From positions 20,243,491-20,307,490 of the forward strand of contig CM043942.1 in assembly GCA_014529385.2 (NCBI GenBank): a DNA stretch of 64,000 nucleotides, read 5' to 3'. The notes under the pieces are model-generated. The model made no database searches, had not been told where the DNA came from, and saw nothing but the letters and a program-made list of their open reading frames with translations. Below, in pieces: positions 33,941 through 48,065 of the stretch (position 1 is the stretch's first letter; each line of letters starts with the position of its first letter). The DNA is from Adiantum capillus-veneris (taxonomy: Eukaryota; Streptophyta; Polypodiopsida; Polypodiales; Pteridaceae). The position numbers and the translations under genes were made by a program.

Positions 33941-36692
33941 TCATCTTAATTCATTAGAAAGTACAAACTCGTCCGTGAACAATGGACTGAGATACAATTT
34001 CTGTAAGTATGGAATCAGAATATCTTCAAGGTAAAAATCGAAGGAATGCCCCTCGAAAGAAGGTGGTGAGATGGTTGTTCCCGGCGGATTTAGTTCTCCC
34101 TTTTCGGGAGTATCGTCAATTAGTAGTGTATTAGTTGCATCAAAGGGTACACCGATTTGGCTAAACGGTTTGTACAAAAGAGGTAATCCTAGTTTTTTAG
34201 GGTGGTAGTGGCCCTCAACAGTAACGCATTTTCTTTGATCATACAAAAAGGCAAAATCTGACGTGTGAGCTTGGCATACACTGCAAACTATTGCAACTAG
34301 TGGCGATAAGTTTTGCCTTTGCATTGAAGACCATATGCCAACTCTGAAGCGCGGAAGAAGAAACTCAATAAACTCCTTGGTTCCTGGACGAACCACGACT
34401 CGACAAGTTCCCATCCGAAACGTTTGCAAATCATCAAAGGGTCCTCTGTCACCGAGAGGCACCCGCATCAGCAGCAATCCATTGACGTCCAAGATAATCA
34501 ACCTCTGTAAAAGTTGACAAGTACATATAAGTAGCTAGAAGCTGAACATATTTTGCCATACTTGAATAGACATTACCGGAACAACCGTATCTACAGGTAG
34601 CAAGGGTCCATACTGGGTCTCTGTAGTGTTCATGTCATTGTTGCTCTCCTCCGCTTTATCTTCATAGTCATCATTCAAAGCTTCATCAGGGGTCTCCCCC
34701 ATGGCCCTTTCTGCCTGATTCAAGGTTGATCGGCTTGCCTCATACATCCTTTCCTGATCCATATCATTTTGCTCGTCCCGAGGCCTGCTTTCCTCATCCA
34801 TAACCTTTTGCTCATCTATAGGCCTGCTTTCCTCATCTTCGGTTTCAGCCATAGGCTCTTTTGGCTGTTCCACAGGCTGACTTGCCTCTTTTATTGTCTC
34901 CTCCGGTTGAACCTTAGCTGCTTCCATATGCTCATTTGTCCTTTCCTCATCCTCGACTCTTTGATCTTCTGCTGATATGACACCCTCGGCCCGATGCGAT
35001 TCCACTGTATCGGATGTAGGGGTTTGTCGTGGTGGCACGTCATGTTTTGTAAGATCAATAGTGCGCTCATCCAAGCCGCTATCTTCAAGCTCTCTAGGGC
35101 TAGACATAGTAAGCAGGTGTTGTATTAAACTTACCCGGTATCTTTGCAAATAATCATATGTGTAGTTTTTTAAAGCACTCTGCAAAATTGAAAGACCACA
35201 TGATGAGAATTCTTTTATAGACTAAACCAAAACTAACTGAATGCATTGCAAAATGGGTACCTTAGTCATGAAAGGTTTTAATGCAAAGTAGCTTTGCAGG
35301 ACATATTCTGCATGGAGAAGACATCTCCAGCCGCAAGAATTCCCATCGGTTTGATTTGGGACATGTACTTCTTTGATTGTGGCCTTGTATAGTTCATACC
35401 TTCCACATAGCTTGCCATAGGCAAGCAACAACCTCTTTATACAACTGCATTAGGCAATGTCAAGATGTTAGCATGAGGCTTCAAATTTACATGGATATCT
35501 ATAATAAACACTTTCTGACACAAAACACTTACAGCCTAATTTCAGGGTGGGTTCCTTTTATTGAATTGAACACCCACACTGCTGGTTGGTCAACATCAAG
35601 GCATATGAGACTCCAGTGATGGTTGTTCTCATATGGGAAGATGATCACAGTAACTTCCAGCATAGCACAGTGGCGGAACCAGCTCTCAAATGTCCCAGAT
35701 GGACTATTCTTTTGTCTAATAATTACAGACATTTGTGGATCAAGGAGAAACACCTCTGTGTGAGTGTGCAGTGGGAGTTGACTTTTGATCAGGCTGCAGA
35801 GACCTTACCTGAGTTAGCAAAACTATTATCTGAGTTTTCAAAGCTAGCAAGATAGTAACACTTACTTAAGACAAGCATAGATAATTGTGTCTGAAATCTG
35901 AGCATCTGGATTCTGCAATAAATCAATGTCCACCTTTTCCAAAGCTAGGCTTCTGGTTCCATCTACAAATGGTATGTCTGCAAGCAAACCATTCTTCATT
36001 GAAAGCAGAGTTTCTTGATTCATTGCCTCTATAGACAGGGTCACATTGCACTCTGTTTGTTTCTGGGACACCTCTGCTACTTTTGCTTTCTCCTGAAGCT
36101 CTGCTTCCCTCATTTCCTCTGTTTGGCGAGCAATAGTCTCTGCCTTTGCCCTTGTATTCACATCATGTGTGACATCTACAACTGTGAGCTGAGGCACTAG
36201 CTCCGGGGGGTATAACAAAATTTCTCTCATTTTCTTGTCCTTGCACACATTGGGGACCAGCAGTTTGTCATACCTCCACCTTATTCTTTTCAATGTCTCA
36301 CTATCTTTGTCCATTATAGTAACCCTGTGGGCATGGGCTGCAACAATGGTCATGTCACTGAAGTACTCCAGTAGAAAGTCCTTAGCTGCTTCCTGTAGAG
36401 CCATCAATGCCACCACCTTCCACCTTTTGGTGCCCCAGGTAGCTTCATCACATATGGACCTCACCATCCTCTGGAAGGGCAGTTTTGGTATGCATAAATC
36501 TACACATTTTTGTGCCTTTCTGATTTCTCTGAAAAGTCCCATGCAGGTTTGGAGCTTCTTCATCCTTGGCCCTTTCAGAATTTTATTTGGTTTTCCAAGT
36601 CTTTTCTTTGGGGTTGCTGATCTACCACTTGCTTTCGATGCTAATCCTGGACCCTTGCCTGCCTTCCTTGCAGTGGCTTTTGTTCTAGCCAT
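33941..36692 (-). CDS. histone H3-like / Ulp1 SUMO-protease / FCP1-type phosphatase fusion, 812 aa
   Basis: Five exons: 36692-35866, 35793-35533, 35444-35261, 35179-34577, 34504-33941. All four introns (72, 88, 81 and 72 bases) are GT-AG and keep phase. The ATG gives an H3 tail, MARTKATARK. Residues 53-146 are H3-like (LFREIRKAQK, KLPFQRMVR, ALMALQEAAKDFL, HRVTIMDKD), followed by a coiled coil (176-215). The Ulp1/C48 domain spans about 262-420 and crosses the first intron: HHWSL (His335), FNSI (Asn352 at the Asp position), Gln394 and NSCGWR (Cys400). An acidic linker (430-620) leads to an NIF/FCP1 HAD domain: LDVNG (Asp631, Asn633), GIWSSM, Lys737, DDTPEK (755-760). The exon 1-2 splice lies within the protease fold, which ties it to the histone domain. 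Likely nuclear; substrates unknown. Confidence 0.85.
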
Positions 36693-36743
36693 CTTACTGT
36701 ACACCAAAAGAAGAGTCTCAATCCCCTTCTCTCTTTCTATGAA

Positions 36744-36802
<59 letters not shown>

Positions 36803-36807
36803 CTCTG

Positions 36808-36861
<54 letters not shown>

Positions 36862-36910
36862 GCTTAGCATATATAACTAGAGAGAGAGAGAGAGAGAGAG
36901 AATCCACATT

Positions 36911-36969
36911 ACTAAAGGCGCGCATAGACCACAGTTTAACCTCAACAAACACGTCCGCGCGCCGTCAGT
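36911..36969. repeat. 59-bp GGCGCGC hairpin 1
   Basis: Arms ACTAAAGGCGCGC (36911-36923) and GCGCGCCGTCAGT (36957-36969) pair at 11 of 13 positions around a 33-base loop starting ATAGACC. Confidence 0.85.
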
Positions 36970-37037
36970 ATAGGTTAAAATAACACACCGATACTATCTC
37001 TCTCTCTCTCTCTCTCTCTCTCTGCTCAATGGACTGT

Positions 37038-37096
37038 ACTAACGGCGCGCATAGACACATGAACTACGGGTATGACTCTCTACGCGCGCCGTTGGT
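37038..37096. repeat. 59-bp GGCGCGC hairpin 2
   Basis: Arms ACTAACGGCGCGC (37038-37050) and GCGCGCCGTTGGT (37084-37096) pair at 12 of 13 positions around a 33-base loop starting ATAGACA. Confidence 0.85.
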
Positions 37097-37133
37097 ATAG
37101 AGAGAGAGGGAGACAGAGAGAGAGAGGGAGAGA

Positions 37134-37167
<34 letters not shown>

Positions 37168-37203
37168 TTTTAAGATGTGTGTCTCTGTGTAAGTGTGTGT
37201 GTT

Positions 37204-37275
<72 letters not shown>

Positions 37276-37698
37276 GGTGTGTATATGTGTGTGTGTGTTT
37301 GTGTGTGGGTGACAGAAACAGAGATAGAGAGATTTAGGCAAAGCCAGAGGGAGAAGCAGACCTTCTTTATCTCGCTGCGTGGGGTTGCTGTCGGAGACGC
37401 AGGCTTTGCTCTTGCACACTCTCTATCTCACTCTCTCACTCACTCACTCTCTTTCACAAGGTGTAGTTTTTCTCTCTCTTCACCGCTTTATATGGCGTAC
37501 AAAAAGTATATGGAAATAATTATGACCACACGTGCGACCGCATGCAAATATATTTTAATTGATTGTGACACGTGGGGCGCCGCCGTGTGTATCCGTTAAA
37601 GGTGTGATTTTGAGAGAGAGAAAGAGAGAGAACAATAGAGAGAGAGAGAGAGAGTCTTAGAGAGACAGAGAGAGAGAGAGAGAGAGAGCAGATTGTCA

Positions 37699-37737
<39 letters not shown>

Positions 37738-37739
37738 TT

Positions 37740-37804
<65 letters not shown>

Positions 37805-37813
37805 AGATTGTCA

Positions 37814-37848
<35 letters not shown>

Positions 37849-38008
37849 TCAGAGAGAGAGAAAGTGTGATCAGCTTGTCACAGAGAAAGGGAGAGGGAGA
37901 GACACAGATTGAGAGAGATAGAGAAAGAGGGAGTCCTTACTCTCAGAGGGAGAGAGAGAGAGAGAGAGGGAGGGAGAAAGACAGACTCCCTTGACACAGA
38001 GAAAAGCA

Positions 38009-40554
<2,546 letters not shown>

Positions 40555-40617
40555 TACACTTCAAGTAGCAATTGTATAAGATCATGTATTACATAAATTT
40601 TTTACAATGCCATCCAC

Positions 40618-43471
40618 TCAGAGTATCTTTCTCCACTTGTGATTCACATACACCATTGTCTCTCTCCACCTTCGTTGACTTTCACGAGCTCCGGAGTTGT
40701 TGTATGCCATTGATCTTTTAGATTTTTGTTGTTGTAAATGTCTGATTGCTTGTGCTGTTGCTGAATTTGCCAAGACTTCTTTTGCCTGCATTCGATGAAT
40801 GATTCTACGATAGAACCATTCAAATAGTTCTCTCAAACTGTTAGCCTTGATTCGAGAGCCACCATGTCGTGTGTGCCTGAAATAAGCATTTCTCGCCATG
40901 TAATGAGACTTTTCCATCCCTTGGGTATTCCATATTGCCGGGTTCCCATACTTCTGTATAAAATATGGCAAATGATTGAAGATGATGTGCTGGATATGAA
41001 AACAGATTAGTTAGAATGTTTTACACTCACATATTTGCACATAAGAGAGAATGAAATACACAATAATACCATGTAGTGAGTAATCTGGGTGTCTGTCCAT
41101 GCTGTCTTGAATGATTTTTTCAGAAGGTTGAGATTTTCCTTGAACTTGTTCATATCACCTTGTGACCAGTCATCTTTGTCGCACATCAAAAATAGGATGT
41201 CTATTGATCGCCAAACCTCAGCCTTCGCGTTACGAGTAGTTGGTTCGTGGTCTTTGACTGCAATATGTAGCTTTTTCCAGCTCTGATACTCTACCTTGCT
41301 AACATAAGATGTGTTATATATTTTTCCATGTTTTGTTAGCTTTGGATCTCTTGTACCTTGGGGCTTAGATAAAAACCTCCGTGCCTTCACCCCACCGATG
41401 GATGGTTTGCATGGGACATCCTTCTCAGCAGTTGATCTCTTTTCATCCCGCTAGATTTTCACATTGCCACCATGAAGCCCCATATCCGACAGTACCATTT
41501 CTAAGCACTGCAAGGCTACTTGTCGTTCTGCAGAGTTATTAATCTTCCAAGCAAACCCGATGTATAAGTAGACCAATTTCTCTACAATTCTACAAAGGGC
41601 ATGCATTGTACAAATGTGAACATTCACAAGTGGTATTTTCAAAACTGGTCGAAAAGCAGGATCCTCAATGTGACGTGTTGGAGCTTTTCTCCACCACTTT
41701 GGGTTCATGACCTTTGCAGGCTCCATGCAGAACAAACACGGTGACTTTGCCATTGCACCCATTCCACAATTATACATGCACTTTAATGTTTTAAGGTCAC
41801 CTGCAAGATGCCACTGAACTTGAAAGTCTCCCCTTCCATCTAGACGTAGTACCTCTCCCTGGTTAGTCTGTCGATCAATCAGCTCCGGAATATTAGTTCG
41901 ATGGAACACCCAATATAGAATCTCATGATCTTCTTTCTTTACCTGCAACACAAAATAAATGAGACTTAAGTAGATCTGAATATTTGAGCTTACTTGAGAA
42001 TATCGCTTACCTCAAACGCACCAAGCCACCATATGTTAGATTCTGATTGAACACTAAAATATAAAGGATCATCACTGGGACACTTTGAGAGGGCTCTATT
42101 CATTAAAGTAATAGTAACACGCTCTAGCTTTTTCTCTTTAACAAGCTCACACTCATCCAGTTTTAACACAAAATGTAATAGTCCACGTGACTCTTCAAAT
42201 GTGACGTTGTAAAACTCCACCATTCTCTTCTGTAGTATCCGCAGGTCCATAAAAATATTGTTGAACTCATCATATGCCACAGTGTTGGCTCCATGACCAC
42301 TGTAAGTTGCTTTAATATGAAAGGGCTGTCCAAGATAGTCTCCCTGTGCCTCGTTAAGCTGAAGCCTCTCTTTCCAAACACTTGAGGCTGATGGTAGAAG
42401 TTTGGATTTTATACCCTTCCTAACAAAGATGGTTGAGACAGACTTTTGGATAGCCGAATATCCTCTTTTGCTTACACCAAGTGAATCAAGTGTGCCTTGT
42501 ATCTCTTTTGCAGGCACTGAGTTCTCTGAAATAAAGCGGTCCACTACATTTCTTTGTAGAACCTTAAACTTCTTGTCATGTACTATATCTGCTGCCAGGC
42601 TTCTACTTATAAGTGGCTTCAATCTCTTTCCTATATTGGCTTTGGGGTCAATGTTTTCCTTGTCAGGATAGATTGAGTCTCTACATGAAGACAATGCATA
42701 AGTAAATAACAGAAAATTTGCTTCACTAACACTATTTAGGCACATGAAAACAATGCATAACAAGAAAAAACAAAGTGATTACTTAACTAAGACAATGTAG
42801 CCAACCAAGAAGCATCACCTTAATGCTCGGATTCTTTTCTTGAGACCTCCTGATGCAACCTGCAATGTTTCAAGATTGCGCAATTTCTTCTTTCGGATAC
42901 GACCACCCAAGATGGTGTCCTTCATTTGACAACTTCGCACCTTTTCTTTCAGTTCTTGTACCTCTGTTTTATGTTGCAAAATGGTAACCTGATCTGTAGA
43001 ATGTAAATGTGAAAGGCGAACAATCTCACATTGTTGAGATTGGAAAATGCTCTTGTAAGTTCCAGCTTCTCTTGTAAGTGATTTACAATAACCCAGAAGG
43101 CCGTTTTCTCCATCACCAGCAAAGGTCAATAAGCTTGTAGGATTGACAAACGGTGGAGACGCATTAGTTATTGGATTCTTAGGGTAGAGAGAGCCTCTCG
43201 TCCAGATATCTATGTGTTTAGCTCCTTGAGCTCTGAGCGTGTCTATGGAGGTGGGAGGTATATGTGTGTTTGTTTTACTGCGCTTAATCAATGGTTGGTA
43301 CTCATTGTCCAAATCAATGTGAAGGTGATATTTGGCTCGTTTGTGGGTAACATTTGTGCCATTTGAGGAGTGCGCCATTAGCCAAATGTGCAGGTTTAAT
43401 GGAAAGTGAATAGCGGCTGCGGATTTGTCCCTCCATGTTAGCCTCATTCCCTCCGTATTGACGTTGTTCAT
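40618..43471 (-). CDS. transposase-like protein (DD-E pattern), 855 codons, one in-frame TAG
   Basis: Exons: 43471-42819, 42680-42011, 41942-41070 and 40989-40618. Introns of 138, 68 and 80 bases are GT-AG and in phase. The N-terminus is basic with a coiled coil (about 150-215). Candidate RNase H-fold acidic residues are Asp393 (FVLKLDECEL), Asp490 (HLAGDLKTLK, followed by the zinc-type CLFCM) and Glu758 (NTQGMEKSHY). The GDLK...C-x2-C...QGxEK layout recalls uncharacterised transposase-like proteins of cnidarians, sponges and algae, from memory. A TAG at 41453-41451 (codon 605) interrupts an otherwise open exon 3, before the Glu. The gene starts about 170 bases inside the right terminal repeat. 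This copy is probably disabled unless the stop is read through or is an error. Confidence 0.75.
41451..41453 (-). other. in-frame TAG in transposase-like gene
   Basis: The frame is open for 163 codons before it in the exon and for 127 codons after it. No GT-AG intron of reasonable size removes it. Confidence 0.8.
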
Positions 43472-43638
43472 TCAATACAACTAAAAAGAGTATTATCCCT
43501 CAATCACTACGAACGAATGTTCAGAGGGGTAAGGAATGTACTTAAAGTACACTTTTTGAAGTTTTACTATGAAAGACCCAGCTCTTTTATTTGTCATTTT
43601 TTCTAGAGAGAGAGTGCAAAAAATACATTTTCTTAGAA

Positions 43639-43671
43639 GGCCCTCCAAATGACCTCCGAAATTTCCTAATG
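43639..43671 (-). repeat. right terminal inverted repeat of 11.7-kb element
   Basis: Reads GGCCCTCCAAATGACCTCCG and on to TTTCCTAATG on the plus strand, the complement of the left repeat with one mismatch in 33. Confidence 0.9.
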
Positions 43672-43990
43672 CTACTAGGCTTTACATATAAGCACATGAC
43701 GTAAACAGGAGTATCACATGGGCTCAACAAAACTCACCTCCCAACAATTGCAAGCACTACAAGGTTATATAAATGCGACTGGGATGCACCCTGTGTTTTC
43801 AAATTAATTCTACTACATCTTTTACACTAATTGACGCACACACACACAAACCAACTCCTCTCTCCTTTTTGGATGTCTGTAGGATAGGTTGATGGACTAG
43901 GTTTTGTACATCCATTGATAGGTTGATGGACTATGTTTTGTACATCCACTACCACTCGTGATTATTGATATGTCTTTTCTTTAAGTTTTG

Positions 43991-44030
<40 letters not shown>

Positions 44031-44567
44031 AATATATGTGTGTGTGTGTGTGTGTGCGTGGGTGTACACTCTCTCACACAAGCGAAGTTGCAACAACCGT
44101 CGCCCGCACACTCTCGCATGCTTTGCACAAGGATCAAAACATCATTTCTTCTCTCCTCTCCACTTCTTGAATGTTTGAGAATGGCCAAGTATTATCTTCA
44201 ACCCCTTCTCCTCGGCTCAAGCATTTTCACAACTCTCTATTTAGTTGAGGTGTGAATTTGTGAATGGTGTGCTGTGCTGTTTGCATAGAAGAATCTTGTC
44301 ATAGCATTTCTTATTCTCACAAGTTCTAGTGTAGTAAGTCAGGTTGCTCAATTGTGGACTCCATCTCGCTCTCACCTTGGCGTTTGATTCATTTCAAACA
44401 CTGGATACTGCTATACTCTTTTCTCAAAATCTGTCCAAATCTACTTACCACCATGGCGGCTGTCAAACCATGAGGGAGTATGGATTGTTTTTCAATGAAA
44501 GAGTATTGCAGTATAGCAATGCCAATATGAAACCTGTGGAAAAAGTAGGAAAATGTAGTTGCTCTCA

Positions 44568-44636
<69 letters not shown>

Positions 44637-47171
44637 TTGATTTGATTTGTGAATACATATTGTTCTTTGATTTCTTTGATTGAGTGAAATCTCTTTACAA
44701 TGTACACTATTGAAAAGTTTGAAGACACAAAAGCTTTGTTGGGGAGCTAAGCTTTAATGGCCACAAGGCCCACAAAAATACAAGGGTGACATTACCCATA
44801 GAACCCTTAAAACTTCTTTTGCTCCCTACTTTCTAATCTTGGAATGGGTCTTTAACAATCGGAATAGTATAGGAAAGCATGCTTCAACAGGGCCAAAATG
44901 CATCCCTTGTTTGAAATCCTAATTGAAATAGCACGTGACTGGAATAACACCCGATCGGAATGCATTTCTAGCACGGCAACTTGCATTTCTAGCTGGGAAC
45001 GAGTGTGGACACCAGTTCAGCTTGGTAAGGCGTGTCTGTGTAATCAGTTTGCAAGCCGTGTGGATACCTTTTTCTCTGGTTCCCAGGGCATTTTTACCCT
45101 CACTAGGTGGGGCTTTTCCCTTGGTTTTTTCAGTACTACAGTTTGGTTCAGCCTACGGGCATTCTCTTTTAGTTTTTTCAGTTTCTAATAGGCATCAGCT
45201 CGTTACAGGTTCTTATATGCCTCCAGGCACACGTGCACTTTGCCTTCTGGTGGTTGTATCAGTTTTTACTTCCCTGTAGGTAGGCACCTTGTTTGGGGGC
45301 GCTTGCATTCTTTTTGGGGGCAGAGCATGCTGTAGCAAAGGTTGCATTGGTGACTTTAGGGAAAACAAAAATAGGCCAGTTGGTGAGTTTTTTTCCCTTG
45401 TCTTCGCGAGCTTAATTTGGAATCATGTTTCTGATATAGTTTAGTTGATTGCTGTATTGCAACATGAATCAGGAGTATGTAAGAACCTTTTATAGGAATA
45501 CGCACAAAAGTGCAAGTTGCAGCCTTTGCCGGTTATATTAGTGTGGTGCAGACAGGTGAGGTACATTCACCAATGATGCAAAACCAAGAAAGAAACATAG
45601 ATTAAAGCTGCAAAGGCCGCTTTAGTTGCTAACTATGTTGATTCACGTCTCTACAAAGTACACTCATGTGCTGTGTCTTTTACATAGTGTGTGTTTTGTT
45701 TAAGATCTTAATGGTTCTATGCGGGTCCTCCCCATTTAGATGCTGCAGAGGATCAGGCTGCCGATGCTATTGAGGATCAGGCTGTTGTAATGAGAACTTG
45801 GTTTCCACGGCTGTTGAAGGGACCTCAGAGCCAAAATCTAGACACAAGCATGAGAAGTTGTTTAAGGTGGGAAGTGATTCAAGGAAACAGAAGGTTAAGC
45901 TACATAGAGTAGACTGCAGATGCAGAAATGATAAACAATAGTGGAGCCACGGTAGATAATTTTGTTTGACAAACAGGATCACTTGCAAAAGCATCCGGTT
46001 CACAAGTACCCAAGCAAAAGGTTTGTGAACAAGAGCTGGTAGGATCACCTGCTGATTCGTGTACTACAAGGCATGGTAAAAGGGTTCTGGGTTTTCTATT
46101 GACTGCGTGAATTAAACCTCCTCCAGTTTGTCTTGTCAACTGTGCGGCGACTATCAAGGCTACAACAGTAGTGCCCCGAGGACAGCGAGCTTAAGCAAGT
46201 GCATTACTCGTTTTGATGTCATCAGGTCAGGTTTTTCTACAACAAAATAGGAGGCGATAATACTTAGAAGAATGGTCAAGGATACCTACTTTTGTGTGGA
46301 TGGTGAATGCAACGTATTTTTGTGTGCTGGAGACTCCATATAGACGAGGCCATGGGAAAAATCAACCAGTGTCCTCAGTCTTGATCTCAACAGCATGGGT
46401 TCTCTGAAAATGAGTGGTGATCACCTATTCTGGACTTTGTAAAAATATATGTACTTGATACTTTGAAAGAAATCTGCAAGTAATAGCCAACAGTTTTAGA
46501 TATGGATGTGAAACTTGTTTCTTTCATTGAAATGTTTGATCTCTTGCTTGTCAAGTGCCCTTCTGCTGAAGGTTGCAACACAACATGTTTTCTTTCTTAA
46601 AAAAAAGAATGGCATCTCTGTTGTGTTTTGTTCAATACTTTTAAGTGGAAGTTTAATTTAGAAGTTTTAATTTTTATTAGTTTTCTCTTAGGAGCTCCAA
46701 AATCACTTATATTTCCATTTACCCAAATGTCCCTTGGTCGGGGTACGTTTCTATGAAAAAGAGGTGGTTCAAAGCTAATGAATGGATTTTGGTACATGGA
46801 TCGGTTATGACAATATGACCATACATACATACATACATAAATTAAAAGGTGTTACTAATGGCTTTAAAAAAAACATAAAAGGTATTCCTAACTCACAGAT
46901 TCCTTTGAAACTCTTTGGTACACATAAGAAATCCTTTGATGTAAAATTAAATTTAACTATAAATTACAACTAGATGCACAATTTATGAGAGAGAGAGAGA
47001 GGGGGAGAGAGATTAACATGAAATCAACAGGCTTGTTATGCTAAGTTTGTTTACAAAAGAAGAGCCGTGATATAGTGGGAGATATTGAATTTGCACCAAT
47101 TACCGTGACACTCACAAACAAAGAAACAAGTACTTAGAGATTATTACAGAGAGTGTTTTGTATTGCAATTT
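43672..47171. other. non-coding stretch with microsatellites, no gene seen
   Basis: Contents: (CT)n near 43996-44028 joined to (TG)n, a compound (CT)n(CA)n run near 44572-44636, a repeated phrase TTGATGGACTAGGTTTTGTACATCCA near 43890-43945 given here only as a landmark of two short direct copies, and low-complexity DNA. Frames of up to about 115 codons show no recognisable motifs. Confidence 0.5.
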
Positions 47172-47390
47172 TTATTTAGTAATATACAGGTAGAGAAATG
47201 CTGGTAATTTTCTATTCAAAGTCGCATGTCGATCTGAGTTTGACTCCCTACGCCCCATAAAGTAACAGAGCTCCAACAATTTGTGCTCATACACTTGCTT
47301 TTTCACATTATCTAGTACCTTTTGTTTCTTGGGGTAACCCTTGCCATCGTCATCTTCTTCCACGTTTGCAGGTTCCCGATGAAGGTACAT
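47172..47390 (-). CDS. small ORF, 72 aa, unknown
   Basis: A lysine- and acid-rich frame from an ATG (MYLHREPANVEEDDDGKG, KVLDNVKKQVYEHKLLE). The same frame is open upstream through HKPEAALHTQVCESS, so this may be a terminal exon rather than a complete gene. It lies 0.7 kb downstream of, and on the same strand as, the ORF at 48066-48329. I do not recognise it. Confidence 0.35.
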   Translation of the reverse strand: MYLHREPANVEEDDDGKGYPKKQKVLDNVKKQVYEHKLLELCYFMGRRESNSDRHATLNRKLPAFLYLYITK

Positions 47391-47848
47391 CCATGGGTCC
47401 GGTTTTGTACTCGATTCACATACTTGTGTGTGTAAGGCTGCTTCAGGTTTGTGACAAGTTTTCCATTAAAGCTGTACAGTGATCAGGAAGACAAGCTTTC
47501 CATTGAAGCTTAGCCAAAGCGTAGTATCCTTGCTTGCAAGATGAGATCTGAATATAATGGGCCCACCATGCATGTTGCCTAGGCCTTTTGTACACATACG
47601 CTTAAGGCATGTAGAGCTTACGTTTGCATTTGCACCTCTAGGGCTCCGGATAGTACTCATAAGTTTTGTGAGGCCCGTGTTGCATAGGCACTCGCAAGGG
47701 AGTGCAAGGGGTGCACTTGCCACACTTGGTTTCACACATGGGGGCCTTCGATCTTGGCTCACTATTCACGATCTCCAGGAGATCTCGGCCCACAACCATC
47801 TACAAAGTGTGTTTGGACAGATGCTCACCGGATACTCTTTAATGCGAG

Positions 47849-47868
47849 AGAGAGAGAGAGAGAGAGAG
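47849..47868. repeat. (GA)n microsatellite
   Basis: Short pure GA run in non-coding DNA between the two small minus-strand ORFs. Confidence 0.8.
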
Positions 47869-48065
47869 ACCAACTGAGCACATGTGAGAGAGTTAAGTTG
47901 ACTGTAGACCAGAGGTCGCTAGAGAGAGAGATAGACCGAGTAATAAGCTTCCTATTCATTTTTATCCTTCCAAACTATTACCTGCAGAGCCATGCATTTC
48001 AATGCATCTCCTAATTAGTATCTCCTAACTAATGTATCTAATTTTCATTTTTAGATTTGGGAGCC

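Larger units (their letters stand above)
36693..38008. promoter_or_regulatory. divergent promoter region of fusion gene and gene C
   Basis: About 1.3 kb lies between the ATGs of two divergent genes. It is crowded with long CT and GA runs, GT runs (37137-37310) and two of the four 59-base GGCGCGC hairpins. No certain TATA box can be assigned. Several GA blocks with CAGATTGTCACAAAGAGA are repeated in tandem near 37680-37830. The region is the only place where promoters for both inner genes can lie. Confidence 0.6.

Noticed and set aside
35862-36692. Histone-like frame as a stand-alone histone pseudogene
   Set aside because: The frame ends at a GTAAGT donor and its last residues begin a protease fold that continues in the next exon in phase, so it is the first exon of a larger gene.
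35862-36692. Histone-like frame as the host's own CENH3
   Set aside because: It is fused to two enzyme domains, lies inside terminal inverted repeats, and mixes canonical H3 features with CENH3-like ones.
37039-37599. His-Thr and Cys-Val repeat ORFs
   Set aside because: They are produced by GT/CA microsatellites in the control region between two divergent genes.
41390-41453. An intron removing the TAG in the transposase-like gene
   Set aside because: No GT-AG pair of plausible size keeps the frame, and the frame is continuous on both sides of the stop.
43639-43671. A clear long target-site duplication for the 11.7-kb element
   Set aside because: Flanks outside the 33-bp ends do not match as direct repeats; only a palindromic TTA/TAA or a TA is shared, so I left it undecided.
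44898-45279. Overlapping plus-strand ORFs of about 100 codons
   Set aside because: Phe/Ser-rich frames without motifs; the two frames overlap heavily and neither looks protein-like.
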